Origin: Agrypnia vestita
Taxonomy: Eukaryota > Arthropoda > Insecta > Trichoptera > Phryganeidae
DNA: 64,000 nucleotides
NCBI GenBank assembly: GCA_016648135.1
Contig: JADDOH010002592.1
Location: forward strand, 248,001 to 312,000
Direction: 5' to 3'
Shown piece after piece: positions 12,088-22,229 of the stretch (the first letter of the stretch is position 1; every line of letters begins with the position of its first letter). Made by a program: the position numbers and the translations under genes. The notes beneath the pieces were generated by a model that was not told the origin of the DNA, searched no databases, and saw only the letters and a program-made list of their open reading frames with translations.

Positions 12088-14870
12088 TTAACTAAAAATA
12101 CGTATTAACTGAAAATATTTCTAACATCTTGGGTTCGCATACTATATTGATAATACCTAATGCCCTTTGCATTTACTAAGTATATTACCTAAATAGCCAC
12201 AGCTATACCATCCTGTCCGTCAGGGACTAAACATAAAACATAGTTATATTTCTAAAAGTGCTACCTCTTACGCGACAAAAATACCTATTGCAGTCGGGCT
12301 ATGAATATGAACTATTTCCGCCTCATAATGGCGCCTGGAACCAATACTAAAAACCTCACTAGAAATAATAAATGCGACTAAATCTCGATAAATACAATAT
12401 ATACTATTCGTAATACGTCGTTGAATTGGCACATGATTCGTCTAATGGATGAAGGACCCCGTTGTGTATCGTAATAACTTCAAATTCTTTTATAGGAGCA
12501 GTGTGGAAACAATTGCATAATATTACGTAATAAAATCATCTAACGAACCTAATAATCTATACATTTATGTTACAATAAAATACGTTCACCAGAAGAATTC
12601 GTGTATTAGAAATAAAACATTTCCGTTTGGAAACAACCCAATAAAATCAATCGAACGGCATAAAGAGGAGAAATTCACATATTAAATAACACTGAAACTA
12701 ATAATTTTAAACACTTTATATTAACATATTCTTACCTTGAATGGTGTCGTCTTAGACGTGTATGAACCTGTTCATATTAATTCCTGGGGAAAATAATACA
12801 TATATTTGCTATCTACGAAATAAGACATTTTTGAAACGAAACTTCTTTATAAATAAGTAGATAAGGTCTCGGGGATGGTTTGTTCGAAAGGATTCTACAA
12901 CAGCCCGTGAGTTTATATGAAATAATAGTTTCTTTGAATGCTAAATTTTGGTTTTTTAAACCCTCAGCATCTCTGCTGAGAGGGGTTGAGGCTCCGCGCC
13001 CGCCTAAACCCGGTGGCCGACTTCCTAAGTGACTAAACGGCCCCCCTTGTTCCTCCGGAACTTACTGCATCCCGAGACTCTATCTCTTCTTTACGAGATG
13101 TGATCCTGTGACGCCTCTCTTTTAGGCTTATAATTGAGAAGGCCGTACTCTTTTGGTACGAGTTTCTGATGATGTGTGTTGTCTTGAGGCGCCTTTCTTT
13201 TAGGCCGGTGTTTGAAGAATCATGTACTCTTTTGGTACGAATTGATGACGACATTAGCCTCCTTTGCGGGCATAGTCAGCGATGTTACAAATTATTGTGC
13301 AATCTCATTATGCCTTTTCAGAGCGGCGTCCCACGATTCTGCATCTTGCAACATTTACTTTGGACAAATGTTAGAGTGTTAGTAACATATTTATAATATC
13401 CCAGCTATTCCATATGAGTGAATGATTTTTATATTTATTCTGGCCCTGTCTTTCTTACAGAGGACGAAATAGAAGTTAACGTTTTCTATCAAGGTTTTAC
13501 AGCATTCAAGCATGGAAATCCTTCCAAAGACATAGGGAACCTTTTTGTTGGTTTAAGTAGTTTGCGCCAGATGAGGTTAGGTGGTCGGTTTATTGACGAC
13601 CCCGAGCAACAAGGAGGACCCCGCCTTTAAGGGGCCCTGCAGGGGCTTGTGCGGGTTCCACGCCCAAGTGCCGGCAATCATCCACCCCTCAGCCAGCTAG
13701 GCTAACACAAACCAGATATCCCCAATCTTTAGTTAGACTTCCCCATTCTGTCCTTTACTCGTCATTCTGAAGCTACTTGTTAAGCTAGATGTACCGAGGT
13801 ACTCAAATCATAAAGAGTTAACTGAAGACCGGATTGCGCAATACTTATGCAATACAGTAATTATTATAATGCTACTAAGTAATTCATATAGAAATCCGTG
13901 TATTCAAATTTTAGCATAAACGGTATGAAATTCGCTTTGCATAAAAATACACCCGTTTGGAACGGAATTCTTGTACGATTTGAACCAATATCACACAAGC
14001 AATCGTGATATTTAATTACACATAATTATTCCGAACTCAAATATTCCCAAAATAAATACATTTCGATAGTGAAAATAATTAACCGTAATAGATAATATGA
14101 ATATGATCCTTATCTGTTACTCTTTGTGGCGGAATCCTCCTTCTGGTGCTGCGGGATGGTGGAATCTCTATACTTCGCCGCTGCAAGACCCGCTTTCTCT
14201 CAAGCTGGCAGCTCCTTTGCTCGCAACTGATGATCTGGAACTCGGGGCTCCGTCGGTAGTCTGTTGGGCAGCGCTCCCGCTCGCAAGTCTGGTCTCGAAC
14301 TGAAGGGGCTGAGTACATCGTGTTCGCTCCTTTTATAGTAACGATTTCACCATACCTCTGAAATCCACGCTAGTGCAGTGACTCATCCTATGCGCGATGA
14401 CCTCACCGCCGGCGCTCGCCATTGGCCGGATTCAGCCATCAGGACGGTCGCCTCCGGCTCAACCCGTCGAAGGCAAAGCGCGCCTGTGATTGGTCCGTTT
14501 CGTTAAAATAACAGTAAAGCACCCGCTACACACGAGACTTGCTGTTCCGATTCATAAATAATAAAGACTTGTTCGCACCTACACACAAGGTCGAGTCTAT
14601 TAGGATTGGCAAACAATATTAATTTAACACAGAATTATATCTATGGTATTATAAAGACCTAAGAAATATTACTTGTATAGCTGAATATTCAATATTTTGT
14701 TAGCCTCTTGTAATACATGGAATCTTGAGAAGAAATATATCAGGCTTTTACTTTTAAACGATTCCAAACAGAAGAAATATATTTTTGATGTCCATACTTG
14801 GCTTTTTTGAATATTATTATTTTAGGATTTTCTAAATTTATTAAATCTATCTCTATGTCGACCATCACAG
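12088..14870. repeat. Long dispersed repeat, copy B (~2.8 kb)
   Basis: Second copy of the 3237-6138 repeat in direct orientation. It has scattered substitutions and lacks one of the doubled internal units (the 4860-5400 interval corresponds to a shorter 13700-14100). The right boundary ACCATCACAG is identical to copy A and is followed immediately by a foldback element. The copies could be the two LTRs of one very large element whose interior (6139-12087) has lost all genes, or independent insertions. No primer-binding site or polypurine tract was recognised. Confidence 0.75.
13418..13630 (+). CDS. Small conserved open frame in long repeat copy B (70 codons), doubtful gene
   Basis: Counterpart of the frame at 4563-4775, differing by one residue. 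No domain is recognised. It is listed because both copies keep it open; it may simply reflect recent duplication. Confidence 0.15.
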   Translation: MNDFYIYSGPVFLTEDEIEVNVFYQGFTAFKHGNPSKDIGNLFVGLSSLRQMRLGGRFIDDPEQQGGPRL

Positions 14871-15508
14871 GACTGTTTAAAGGTGCTGCTTTCTAGGGCG
14901 TAAATTGTATGCACTTTGTTGTGGAGTGTAAATAAAAGTAGTAATAATAATTAAATAAAAGTAATATAAATAAAAATTTAATTTAATAAAATATACAGGG
15001 CGTACCAGAGCTAGCAGCAGAAACTTGGCACGTAGATTTCTGCCTATGTTATGAGTCTAAAATGTTCAAGCAACCATTACCTAATATCAATAGTTATGGA
15101 GATAATCAGTATCAAAGTTTCCGTTTTTTTTCAATATTTCTGACTCATTTTTTGCAAAAATTTTAATTATCATTACAGTGACTTATATCGATTATGAAAA
15201 ATTAATTTGCTTCAATGCAACTTAAACAAAATGATAAAAACCTTCCAAAAAAAATTTTTTTTCACTTTTTGCAAAGTTTTTATCATTTTATTCAACTTGT
15301 ATTAAATTGAATAAATTTTTCTTAATAAACATAAGTTAATGTAATAATATTTCTACTTTTTGCAAAAAAAGGTCATAAATATTGAAAAAACAAATGCAAA
15401 CTTTGATTTTACAAATCTCCATAACTATTGATATTAGGTCAAGAAGAGAACACTCCACAACAAAGTGTATACAATTTACGCCCTAGAAAGCAGAACCTTT
15501 AATCAGTC
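14871..15508. mobile_element. Foldback/MITE element with 59-bp terminal inverted repeats
   Basis: The left end 14871-14929 (GACTGTTTAAAGGTGCTGCT...) is the reverse complement of 15450-15508 with about three mismatches in 59. The interior is also self-complementary: ACCTAATATCAATAGTTATG is present near 15079 and inverted near 15420, so the whole 638 bp can fold back. No transposase is encoded. An internal CAGGGCGTACCAGAGCTAGC (~14998) resembles CAGGGTGTAACAGAGCTACT at 25464, a dispersed family. No clear target-site duplication is seen. The left end touches the exact boundary of long repeat copy B. Confidence 0.75.
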
Positions 15509-15544
15509 CGACCTCCACCTTCGTAAAGTAAACGCGGGTAAAAG

Positions 15545-15600
15545 TCGTCCTTCTGATGACGTTGGATAAGTATCCAACGAAACGTCGAGATTCGCTTCTC
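15545..15600 (+). ncRNA. Hammerhead-ribozyme-like motif (Penelope-type tail)
   Basis: CTGATGA at 15553-15559 is followed by GTTGGAT (15561-15567), a short loop, ATCCAAC (15572-15578) and GAAACGTC (15579-15586). This is the conserved two-segment core joined by a strong stem II. One extra C at 15560 sits between the core and the stem. Penelope-like elements are known to carry type I hammerheads with a very short helix III, which fits GAAAC directly followed by GTC. No matching coding region is adjacent. Confidence 0.45.
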
Positions 15601-15829
15601 GGTAACACATACGGTGCGTATAAAATATCCGAAATTACAGTTAAATATGTCTAACGACCGTAATAACAACCTTAACTCTTAAATAATTTATTTGTTTATT
15701 TAATTGAGTTTGACCATTTCATTTAAATAGTTAAAGTAGGTAATTAATCATGAGAGCGCAAAGTTATTAAAGCCACGGTTAAATATAGCACAAAAAACAC
15801 ACTTCGCACAAAGTTTATTTTGCGGATTT

Positions 15830-16110
15830 TTTCTTTTCAGTTTTCGGTCGTTCAGCAGTCTGGTTGGTCGGAATCTAGTTCGCGCGAGAGCACTCGAGGC
15901 GTAAAACACGAAGAAGGTTTAAATCTGCGAAAAGGCAAAGCGCGCTGAAAAGACCGAGACGGGCGGGCTGTCGAGTGTCGGGAATAGAGCGCTCACTTCG
16001 TTTTGGTTTCCACTTTTTTAAGTTGTTACACTACCGCACCCAGAACTGGCTCAGACTGTACGTCCCTATTATTGTGAAATATTTATTTTATCAAGTGAAA
16101 AGTAATATAC
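15830..16110 (+). promoter_or_regulatory. Possible promoter and non-coding first exon (or LINE 5' end)
   Basis: An AT-rich flank gives way to a CpG-rich block starting at TTTCAGTTTTCGGTCGTTCA. This includes an initiator-like TCAGT and a downstream GGTCG. The block then becomes AT-rich (GTGAAATATTTATTTTATCA, CAAGTGAAAA), like an insect 5' leader, with a donor-like GTAATAT near 16100. No start codon opens a long frame. A LINE 5' UTR is an equally reasonable reading. Confidence 0.25.
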
Positions 16111-16199
16111 ATACACAGTATCCCAGTCCTGCTGCATGTCAGCGTTACAAAATTTGAATAAAAGCTGACGCGTTTCAATGGGGTGAAGCGACTATTTCA

Positions 16200-16495
16200 T
16201 TTGAAATATGTACGAATTAGGTGGCCTGCAAGCTACTTTTTGAAAACGTAGATTTTTGAATAGTAAACTGTGGTGTTTTTTGTGTGCTTACCACCAGCGA
16301 CCCGGGCACGGGAGTGGTGGGGGAGGTGAGCGCATAAAACCGGGTGCACGCGGGCGCTCTGGTCTCTTCGATTCCCCGGGTGACACATTCGATAGACAGG
16401 CTATATATAATACGTTCGGCCAGCAACGAATGAATCACATTTTTATAAATAAACTGAAGTAGCTACAAGATCGTGTATTACTCCACCTGAAAACC
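16200..16495. other. GC-rich promoter-like patch, possibly LTR-derived
   Basis: GC-rich DNA at 16280-16390 contains CGCATAAAACCGG, a TATA-like box, followed further down by TATATATAATACG and AATAAACTGAAG (polyA-signal-like). The order resembles an insect LTR, but no TG...CA ends with a target duplication were found. Confidence 0.2.
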
Positions 16496-16499
16496 CATC

Positions 16500-17364
16500 A
16501 CATATTCCCAGGCGGTAATACATAACTTAACCGGTCGGATGCCGGCCGTACGTAACGCAGAATGCACCCTGTCTGCCACGCAATTTCGCGCACGATTGCT
16601 GTTTTTAGACACTTTTTTGTGATGGTTATATTCATATAACATGTATTTCTGGTTTCTCAATATACAGACTTCAATAATTACTTATATTTAAATAATTACT
16701 TGTACAATAATTACTTATTCATTAATTATGAAAATATGTAACGAAATTTACTGTCAGAAATGTACGCTCATGTTTATCGAATAAAACCATGGAGGCAATG
16801 ACACTAAAGATATTGTATTTCAATATTTCCGTTTTAATATATTAAAGAATATAAAAATACTTCATTTTAACACTTTTTTTATTTACAAATAACACTTAAA
16901 GATAAATAACTTAACAGATAAATAACACAATTGATGCGCGGTTCGAAGACGACATTTGGAATGATTTTTTGTCCGGTTTGCGCGGCAAATGAGGTTACTT
17001 GATACATAGAACTCGTTCATTCATTCAAAAATATGAGATACAACCAATGATAAACTTTAAAAACCCATAAACGCAGGTAAAATAGGCCGAATTCGCGTTC
17101 ATGTCTAGGGAGCGCAGATCTTCGCTTTTCGCGCTAGCGCTAATACACTAATAATTAATATCACATTTCAGTCCATTTCACCAATCCTAGAGCTTTTTGT
17201 GGAAAAAATACCACTCCCCACCGCGCGCTCTCTGACCTACCCGATTATGTAGATAGATAAATTTTGTATTTAAGTTAGTTATTATCTATACCTGGTGATG
17301 AGAGGGACTGCCCCTTTCAAAACTATAGTAGTAATTTAAGAACTCATATTGTGTTTGTGTATTA
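16500..17364. other. Gene-free AT-rich stretch
   Basis: Nothing recognised. GC content rises locally around 16500-16600 and 17080-17140. Confidence 0.5.
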
Positions 17365-17369
17365 CAAAG
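17365..17369. repeat. Left target-site duplication of the solo LTR
   Basis: CAAAG, identical to 17600-17604 on the other side of the LTR. Confidence 0.75.
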
Positions 17370-17599
17370 TGTAATACTCTTGTTTCGGGATGAGGAAGCT
17401 CCAAGTAAAGACTTCGTTCTCGTAAGTATTTATTCGGTAACAATAAGGGTTTAGACAATCGTTTATACAGTAAGATGCGGTCTGGATAACAATGGTAGTG
17501 AAAAGAGACTCGACATTCACGCGCCTTTTTATACATTCTCTCTCTCTGTCATGCAGTCTCTTTCTGGCCTCGCGACATACGTTCCTCAGATCTATTACA
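17370..17599 (-). mobile_element. Solo LTR (~230 bp) with 5-bp target duplication
   Basis: On the plus strand the element runs TGTAATACTC ... TCTATTACA and is flanked on both sides by CAAAG (17365-17369 and 17600-17604). On the minus strand, in order, are the TGTAATAG start, a TATA box in GAATGTATAAAAAGGCGC (near 17525) and a polyA-like ACCGAATAAATAC. The end is AGTATTACA. Size, TG...CA ends, 5-bp duplication and promoter/polyA order fit a Copia-type solo LTR; the superfamily is inferred from size and duplication length. Confidence 0.8.
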
Positions 17600-17604
17600 C
17601 AAAG
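17600..17604. repeat. Right target-site duplication of the solo LTR
   Basis: CAAAG, matching the left copy at 17365-17369. Confidence 0.75.
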
Positions 17605-18110
17605 TAAAATAAAACATATTTTAAATTAACCTTTACATTTTAGAAGAAATACTTTTTTATTTTCCTGTTCCGTCTCCGGTTTATTCTTACAAAAAAGGTT
17701 ATATTGTTCCCGCGTTTACACGCTTCCATGTTTAACATGTGCTTAATAAGTTTTCAGATTATGCACGCTCGGCTAAACGTATAATAAAATTGAGTATCCT
17801 CGTTCACTTGAGATTAGCTAACGTCTTGCAGAAACAGTATTCGAACACGAAATCCTCTTGGCGTCCTCTCTCGATCGGTTTTAGGATCGAAACATCGCTT
17901 GTTAATGGATTTTCTACGTTCAATGGCTGAATTCGAATAGCTAGGTAATACCCCTTATGTTTCATTCCAGCGCACAATGTTAACAAACAAAATACTGAAA
18001 TATTGAGAACTAATTCGATTCTAAATATTCTCAGGTTTACACGGCCATCTAGAAATTTCTGCGTGTACTTTTCTGGGAGCAGCACACACTCACATTTTCA
18101 CAACACTGCT

Positions 18111-18150
18111 CTGATGATGGACCCTGCAATGAGATTCAGAACGTGGGACA
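18111..18150 (+). ncRNA. Decayed hammerhead-like tail of a Penelope-like element
   Basis: CTGATGATGGACCCTGCAAT at 18111-18130 is identical to 41709-41728. The second core half is damaged (AGAACGTG instead of GAAACGTC). Another Penelope tail piece, ACACGTCAGAATATCCCAGA, is found near 18610 and again at 41762. Confidence 0.45.
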
Positions 18151-18411
18151 GAGAAGTCAGATATTTGGGGGTTTGTAGATGATTAGGAGCAATTGCTTTT
18201 TCGGGTCACCACCGGTCGGAAAAGCTCCAAAGGCGTAGAATATTTGATGATTTATTATCTCGAAAAAACAAGTACAAAATATACGTGAATATAATTATAA
18301 AGAAAATTATTGATACTCTAAGGGCCGTAGCCTCCGGCTGCCACCGGAGGTAGATGACAGACTGACATGCCCACATAGGGCTTGGGCCTCCTTTAATATA
18401 ATTTAGAAGAA

Positions 18412-18443
18412 ATCTTTTGTCCCCGATTTATTCTCATAGAAAG
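18412..18443. repeat. Left arm of a perfect 32-bp inverted repeat
   Basis: The arm contains TTTTGTCCCCGATTTATTCT and is an exact reverse complement of 18978-19009. The pair encloses ~530 bp that includes a Penelope tail fragment near 18610. Confidence 0.8.
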
Positions 18444-18464
18444 GAGTCTCCTGGAGTGCGGCTG

Positions 18465-18480
18465 TGTGTGTGTGTGTACT
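18465..18480. repeat. (GT)n microsatellite
   Basis: A short run of GT dinucleotides, with a second small GT tract near 18550. Confidence 0.7.
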
Positions 18481-18973
18481 GCCGTGCAATGAACTGCCGG
18501 CCGTGCTTGCTCGTGCCTCGATTTGATTATGTGGCATTCCTTGCCACTATGTGTGTGTGTGGCCTAGATTGATGGTTTTATGTATTGTAGTATGAATTCC
18601 ACATATATACACGTCAGAATATCCCAGAAAACTACACGCAGATAATTCGATTCTGTTTTATTTGTAATTGTTTACATACTTAATCCGATTTTGTTTTATT
18701 CTCTGATTTTTTATAAGGTTGTATTTCCATCGTGTACTTATTAATTTCATAGTTGTGAATGTTATTTTTGATTTTGTGTTATTATTTCATGTTGTATCTG
18801 TAATTGTATATTTTAACATTTCTTTTTATAATTAGCATAGCTTAGCATGACCAGAAATATAAGAATTCTATAAGGGTTCTTTGTAAATATTCGCAATAAA
18901 TTTGACGTAGCTGAATTGCTTAAATTAGTTTAATCAATACGAAGAAATCTCATAGTTCTGAATGAAATAACTC

Positions 18974-19546
18974 TCATCTTTCTATGAGAATAAATCGGGG
19001 ACAAAAGATCTCAAAATAACTTACAAAACACTTAAAGATATAATAGAGATTGGAAAATATATTAATGAAGATGTTTTGTCGTGATTCACTCGAACTCTTC
19101 AGGCATGAAAACCCAAAATCCTTTATGCATGCCATTACAGCATGAGATACCCTATTAGGAATATTTACATTGAACATAATAAGGAGGGCTTTCGAGCCTT
19201 GTCCACTCACATTACGGCCTATTCGAGGCTGTATTATGGTAGTACCCTCCCCCACGAACCAGACAAAAAATATCTCGTACCGAGGGAATAAAGCCGGCCC
19301 GTCTACTCGGAGCACAATGGCTCCGATAGAACTTCCGATGAGCTGTCTAGATAAGGGCCCACATATTAAGGCCATCAATTGGGTAGTCGAGACATTCAAT
19401 TTTCCCGAATCAATGTTTTTCTTTCTCCGAATCAACCTTAAATCATATTTATTCAAAATATCGCGCATACCATAATGTATTCCCTGAAATATGGACCATA
19501 AAATATGACTGACGGGGTTACACGTGATAATGATTAATGTTTCCAA
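18974..19546 (-). CDS. Unidentified 190-codon open frame
   Basis: Longest open frame in the window, running from ATG near 19546 to a stop near 18974 on the minus strand. It has no family motif I can name. The composition is mixed, with a central stretch VLRVDGPALFPRYEIFFVWF near residues 80-100 and an aromatic-rich C-terminal end. The last ~10 codons are the inverted-repeat arm 18978-19009. The plus strand of the same DNA is also open (19170-19475, 101 codons), and GC content is higher around 19190-19390 than in the flanks. It could be a decayed transposon ORF read on either strand, or chance. No promoter, partner gene or splice context is seen. Confidence 0.25.
   Translation of the reverse strand: METLIIITCNPVSHILWSIFQGIHYGMRDILNKYDLRLIRRKKNIDSGKLNVSTTQLMALICGPLSRQLIGSSIGAIVLRVDGPALFPRYEIFFVWFVGEGTTIIQPRIGRNVSGQGSKALLIMFNVNIPNRVSHAVMACIKDFGFSCLKSSSESRQNIFINIFSNLYYIFKCFVSYFEIFCPRFILIER
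18978..19009. repeat. Right arm of a perfect 32-bp inverted repeat
   Basis: Exact reverse complement of 18412-18443. It overlaps the C-terminal codons of the 190-codon frame, so one arm may be an inverted duplicate of the other. Confidence 0.8.
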
Positions 19547-19609
19547 TGTTCTTTTTATAAATAGAGATGTCTAACATCAATATTCCTATCATTTTTCAAA
19601 CAAACTTAA

Positions 19610-20075
19610 GGGTTATTGGTGTACTAAAAATTGAAAAAGTAAACCATGCAAATGTGTTACGATGAAGGGATGGGAGAAGGGGGGGGGGGTCAAAGATGTT
19701 AATTATTATGGGTCATCTGGCACAACATTTTTGCATAACCCAATATTGAATATTTTTCCACTTAACATTCCATCCTCCCCAGATGATCAATAATAATTAA
19801 CACCTCTGACACCCCCTCCCCTCTCCAATCCCTTCACCGTAACACATTTGCATGGTTTACTTTTTCAATTTTTAGTACGCCAATAATCCTGAATTATGGG
19901 TCATCTGGCACAACATTTTTGCATAACCCATAATTGAATATTTTTCCACTTAAGATTCCATCCTCTCCAGATAACCCATAATAATTAACCCCCCCGAACC
20001 CCACCCCCTCTCCAATCCCTTCACCGTAACACATTTGCATGGTTTACTTTTTCAATTTTTAGTACGCCAATAATC
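19610..20075. repeat. Compound inverted plus tandem repeat (~185-bp unit)
   Basis: The left arm 19610-19720 (GTACTAAAAATTGAAAAAGT, AACCATGCAAATGTGTTACG) is inverted at about 19778-19890. The ~184-bp segment 19706-19889 is then repeated directly at 19894-20075. Each unit includes CATCTGGCACAACATTTTTG and a C-rich tract; the left arm has the matching G-run (19679-19689). The block ends at the hammerhead-like motif at 20076. Confidence 0.8.
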
Positions 20076-20106
20076 CTGAAGAACATTGTTCTCGAAACAT
20101 GTAGAT
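20076..20106 (+). ncRNA. Hammerhead-like Penelope tail
   Basis: CTGAAGA at 20076-20082, a small hairpin (GAAC-ATT-GTTC, 20081-20091) and GAAACATGTAG follow in order. It directly abuts the compound repeat, which suggests that repeat is part of the same element. Confidence 0.35.
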
Positions 20107-20109
20107 TGT

Positions 20110-21470
20110 TTAATCTAATAAAGTGTTGAAAACAAATTGATTTGTGCTTTATTTTAATAATAATGTCACCACAATGTTCAATCCTTCATACAGAAGAAAA
20201 AATATTCTTCGAACAGTTAAACTTAAGGGATTACGCCAACTTGGCGTTCGGAAAAATAGGTATGAATAAAACCTTTTTTTAACGCAGTCGTTAAATATAA
20301 TAAAATAATCTTTATTTCACACACATATATAATATTTTTATGAATAATTTACAAAGTTAAAAATTGAAAAAATTATAAAATGGCGGAGATACGAGCCGAC
20401 AAGTAGAGCCTTGTTTTAAAAATCCTCGCTGATGATGTACTTGATTTTTCTGTAGCACACAACCAACTGAAAAATATTTAGTGATTCTGATATAAACTAG
20501 TTTCAACTTTTCGTACTTAAAGAGAGTCCAGCATTCATGACAACAAATTTTCCTGAGTAATATATAGCATCCAAAACTCTTCAAAAGAACTAGATTATAA
20601 TCCTTTGTTAAAAGGTTTTGTACGCTCATTTTGGTTCAATCGTTATCTGAGTTTCGAGCCAACTCTGATGCGCTCCCCACTAATTAGTATAACTTCACTA
20701 ATATTGGGAATTTTTGAATAAATATTGGGCTTAAAATATTGTTAAAAGTATAAACGATTTAATTAGCCCGAAATTTTTTTTTAAATTTTAATGTGGTGTA
20801 ATCCCCTAAGCGCTTATACTCGTACTATAGAATTATCTCTTTGACTTCTCGGGTTGACCGTACTTAGACCCCTACCAGTCTCTAGGGTGTTGTCTTAACA
20901 TGTAAAATATTAACCAGTATTTTTTTACATTTACAGCAAAAACTTTTTAATACTTGTTAGTTCGTGTTTATATAAGAACATAACTATAATTTAAATATAG
21001 GTATAATTTTAAGAAAAAAAAACGCACCTTTTTGTAAAATCCTTTCCATTAAATTAAATAATAGTGTAGGACTAAACAATGTTAGTGTAAAGCGCACTTG
21101 AGGTGATTTTTTTACGAAAATGGCGCTATAGAAATTATCCATTATTATTATTATTATTATGTATTCATGTAGGTACGCGCGGTAGAAGTTATACTTCTTC
21201 GGCGTGATGTGGCAATTGATATTTACACATAGGTTAAAAATAATATATTAATGCAATATTACTATGTCCAAGTAGATGATTAATATAATTGATAATACAC
21301 GAATGTATTTAAAATATTAATATTAGTTTTTGAAGTGGTACATGTAACTATTGATTTGTAATAGCTAAAATAAGAGAATCGCCATGATACTTCCAATCGA
21401 CGTATAATGACGATTCAAAGACACGATGCGACAAATCGAAAAACGTTTGCATTTGCAAAAAAGGTCCAAA
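20110..21470. other. AT-rich stretch without gene
   Basis: Only short frames are present. A short (ATT)n microsatellite lies at about 21140-21160. Confidence 0.5.
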
Positions 21471-21474
21471 AATC

Positions 21475-21935
21475 TATCCACTTTCACGTTTTATCGATTT
21501 TCGGTTCCGTATTCTAAAGTTTCGTTACTGTAAAACTTTGACAGTCGCATTGAAGGTCGAATGAATTAATGTGTTTTTTGTTTTGAAAAGAAATATCGGG
21601 CAATCATGTCGTATTTGCAATACATTATTTCTCGAATACCTGTTTTAATTATTTTTGGCGAGGTGACAAACGAAAATTTTCTCAAAAACATCGACAATAA
21701 CATGAAATACAGAATTTTGTACGCGAAGCCACTTTTCAGCGTTTCATTACATACCTCAAATCGTAATTTAATAAACAGTTATAATTTTCAATTCAATAAC
21801 CAATCGTTCGTCAGCTTTTGAATTGAGAATGTTTATGATTGGTACTCGATCTAAGATGGTCGATAACACATTATTTATATTACTGGAACATTAATTTTAT
21901 GTGAATAAATTTTGAACAGTTTAATATTTAAGTAC
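21475..21935. repeat. Dispersed repeat family copy 1 (~460 bp)
   Basis: This matches 61298-61767 in the same orientation, with shared blocks such as CGTATTTGCAATA, ACATCGACAATAACA, ACACATTATTTATATTACTG and GTGAATAAATTTT. Identity is moderate. The 71-codon frame in this copy is broken in the other, so the element is probably non-coding. Confidence 0.7.
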
Positions 21936-22047
21936 AAGTCTCGTATTTACTCTACACGCATATCGCATTGTAGTGGAATAAGAATAAAATAATAATAAAT
22001 TTATGTCATTAATGGATTTGGCGTTTACTTTGTAGAGATTAATAATG

Positions 22048-22220
22048 ATTACAGATTATTATAAATTATATTAACCTTGTTACCTCTACTGAGTTTTATA
22101 TTATATTTTATATTTTCACTACTAAAGTTTGGAGAGAATCAGAATCTCTCATCGACAGGTCAAGTATAAATATAGTCAGTAGTGGTAACAAGATTAATAT
22201 AATTTATAATAATCTGTCAT
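22048..22220. mobile_element. Short MITE-like element with ~43-bp inverted repeats
   Basis: 22048-22090 (ACAGATTATTATAAATTATA ...) is inverted at 22178-22220 with about three mismatches. The 87-bp loop has no coding capacity. Confidence 0.65.
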
Positions 22221-22229
22221 CAAGAATAA

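Noticed and set aside
3237..14870. Reading the two long repeats as LTRs of a single retrotransposon
   Set aside because: No gag/pol remnant, primer-binding site or polypurine tract in the interior, and the 5' parts diverge; left as a possibility only.
16200..16495. Solo LTR at the TATA/AATAAA-like patch
   Set aside because: No TG...CA ends with a target duplication could be drawn.
19170..19475. 101-codon plus-strand frame antisense to the 190-codon frame
   Set aside because: I could not identify either strand; the longer frame was kept and this one noted as its overlap.
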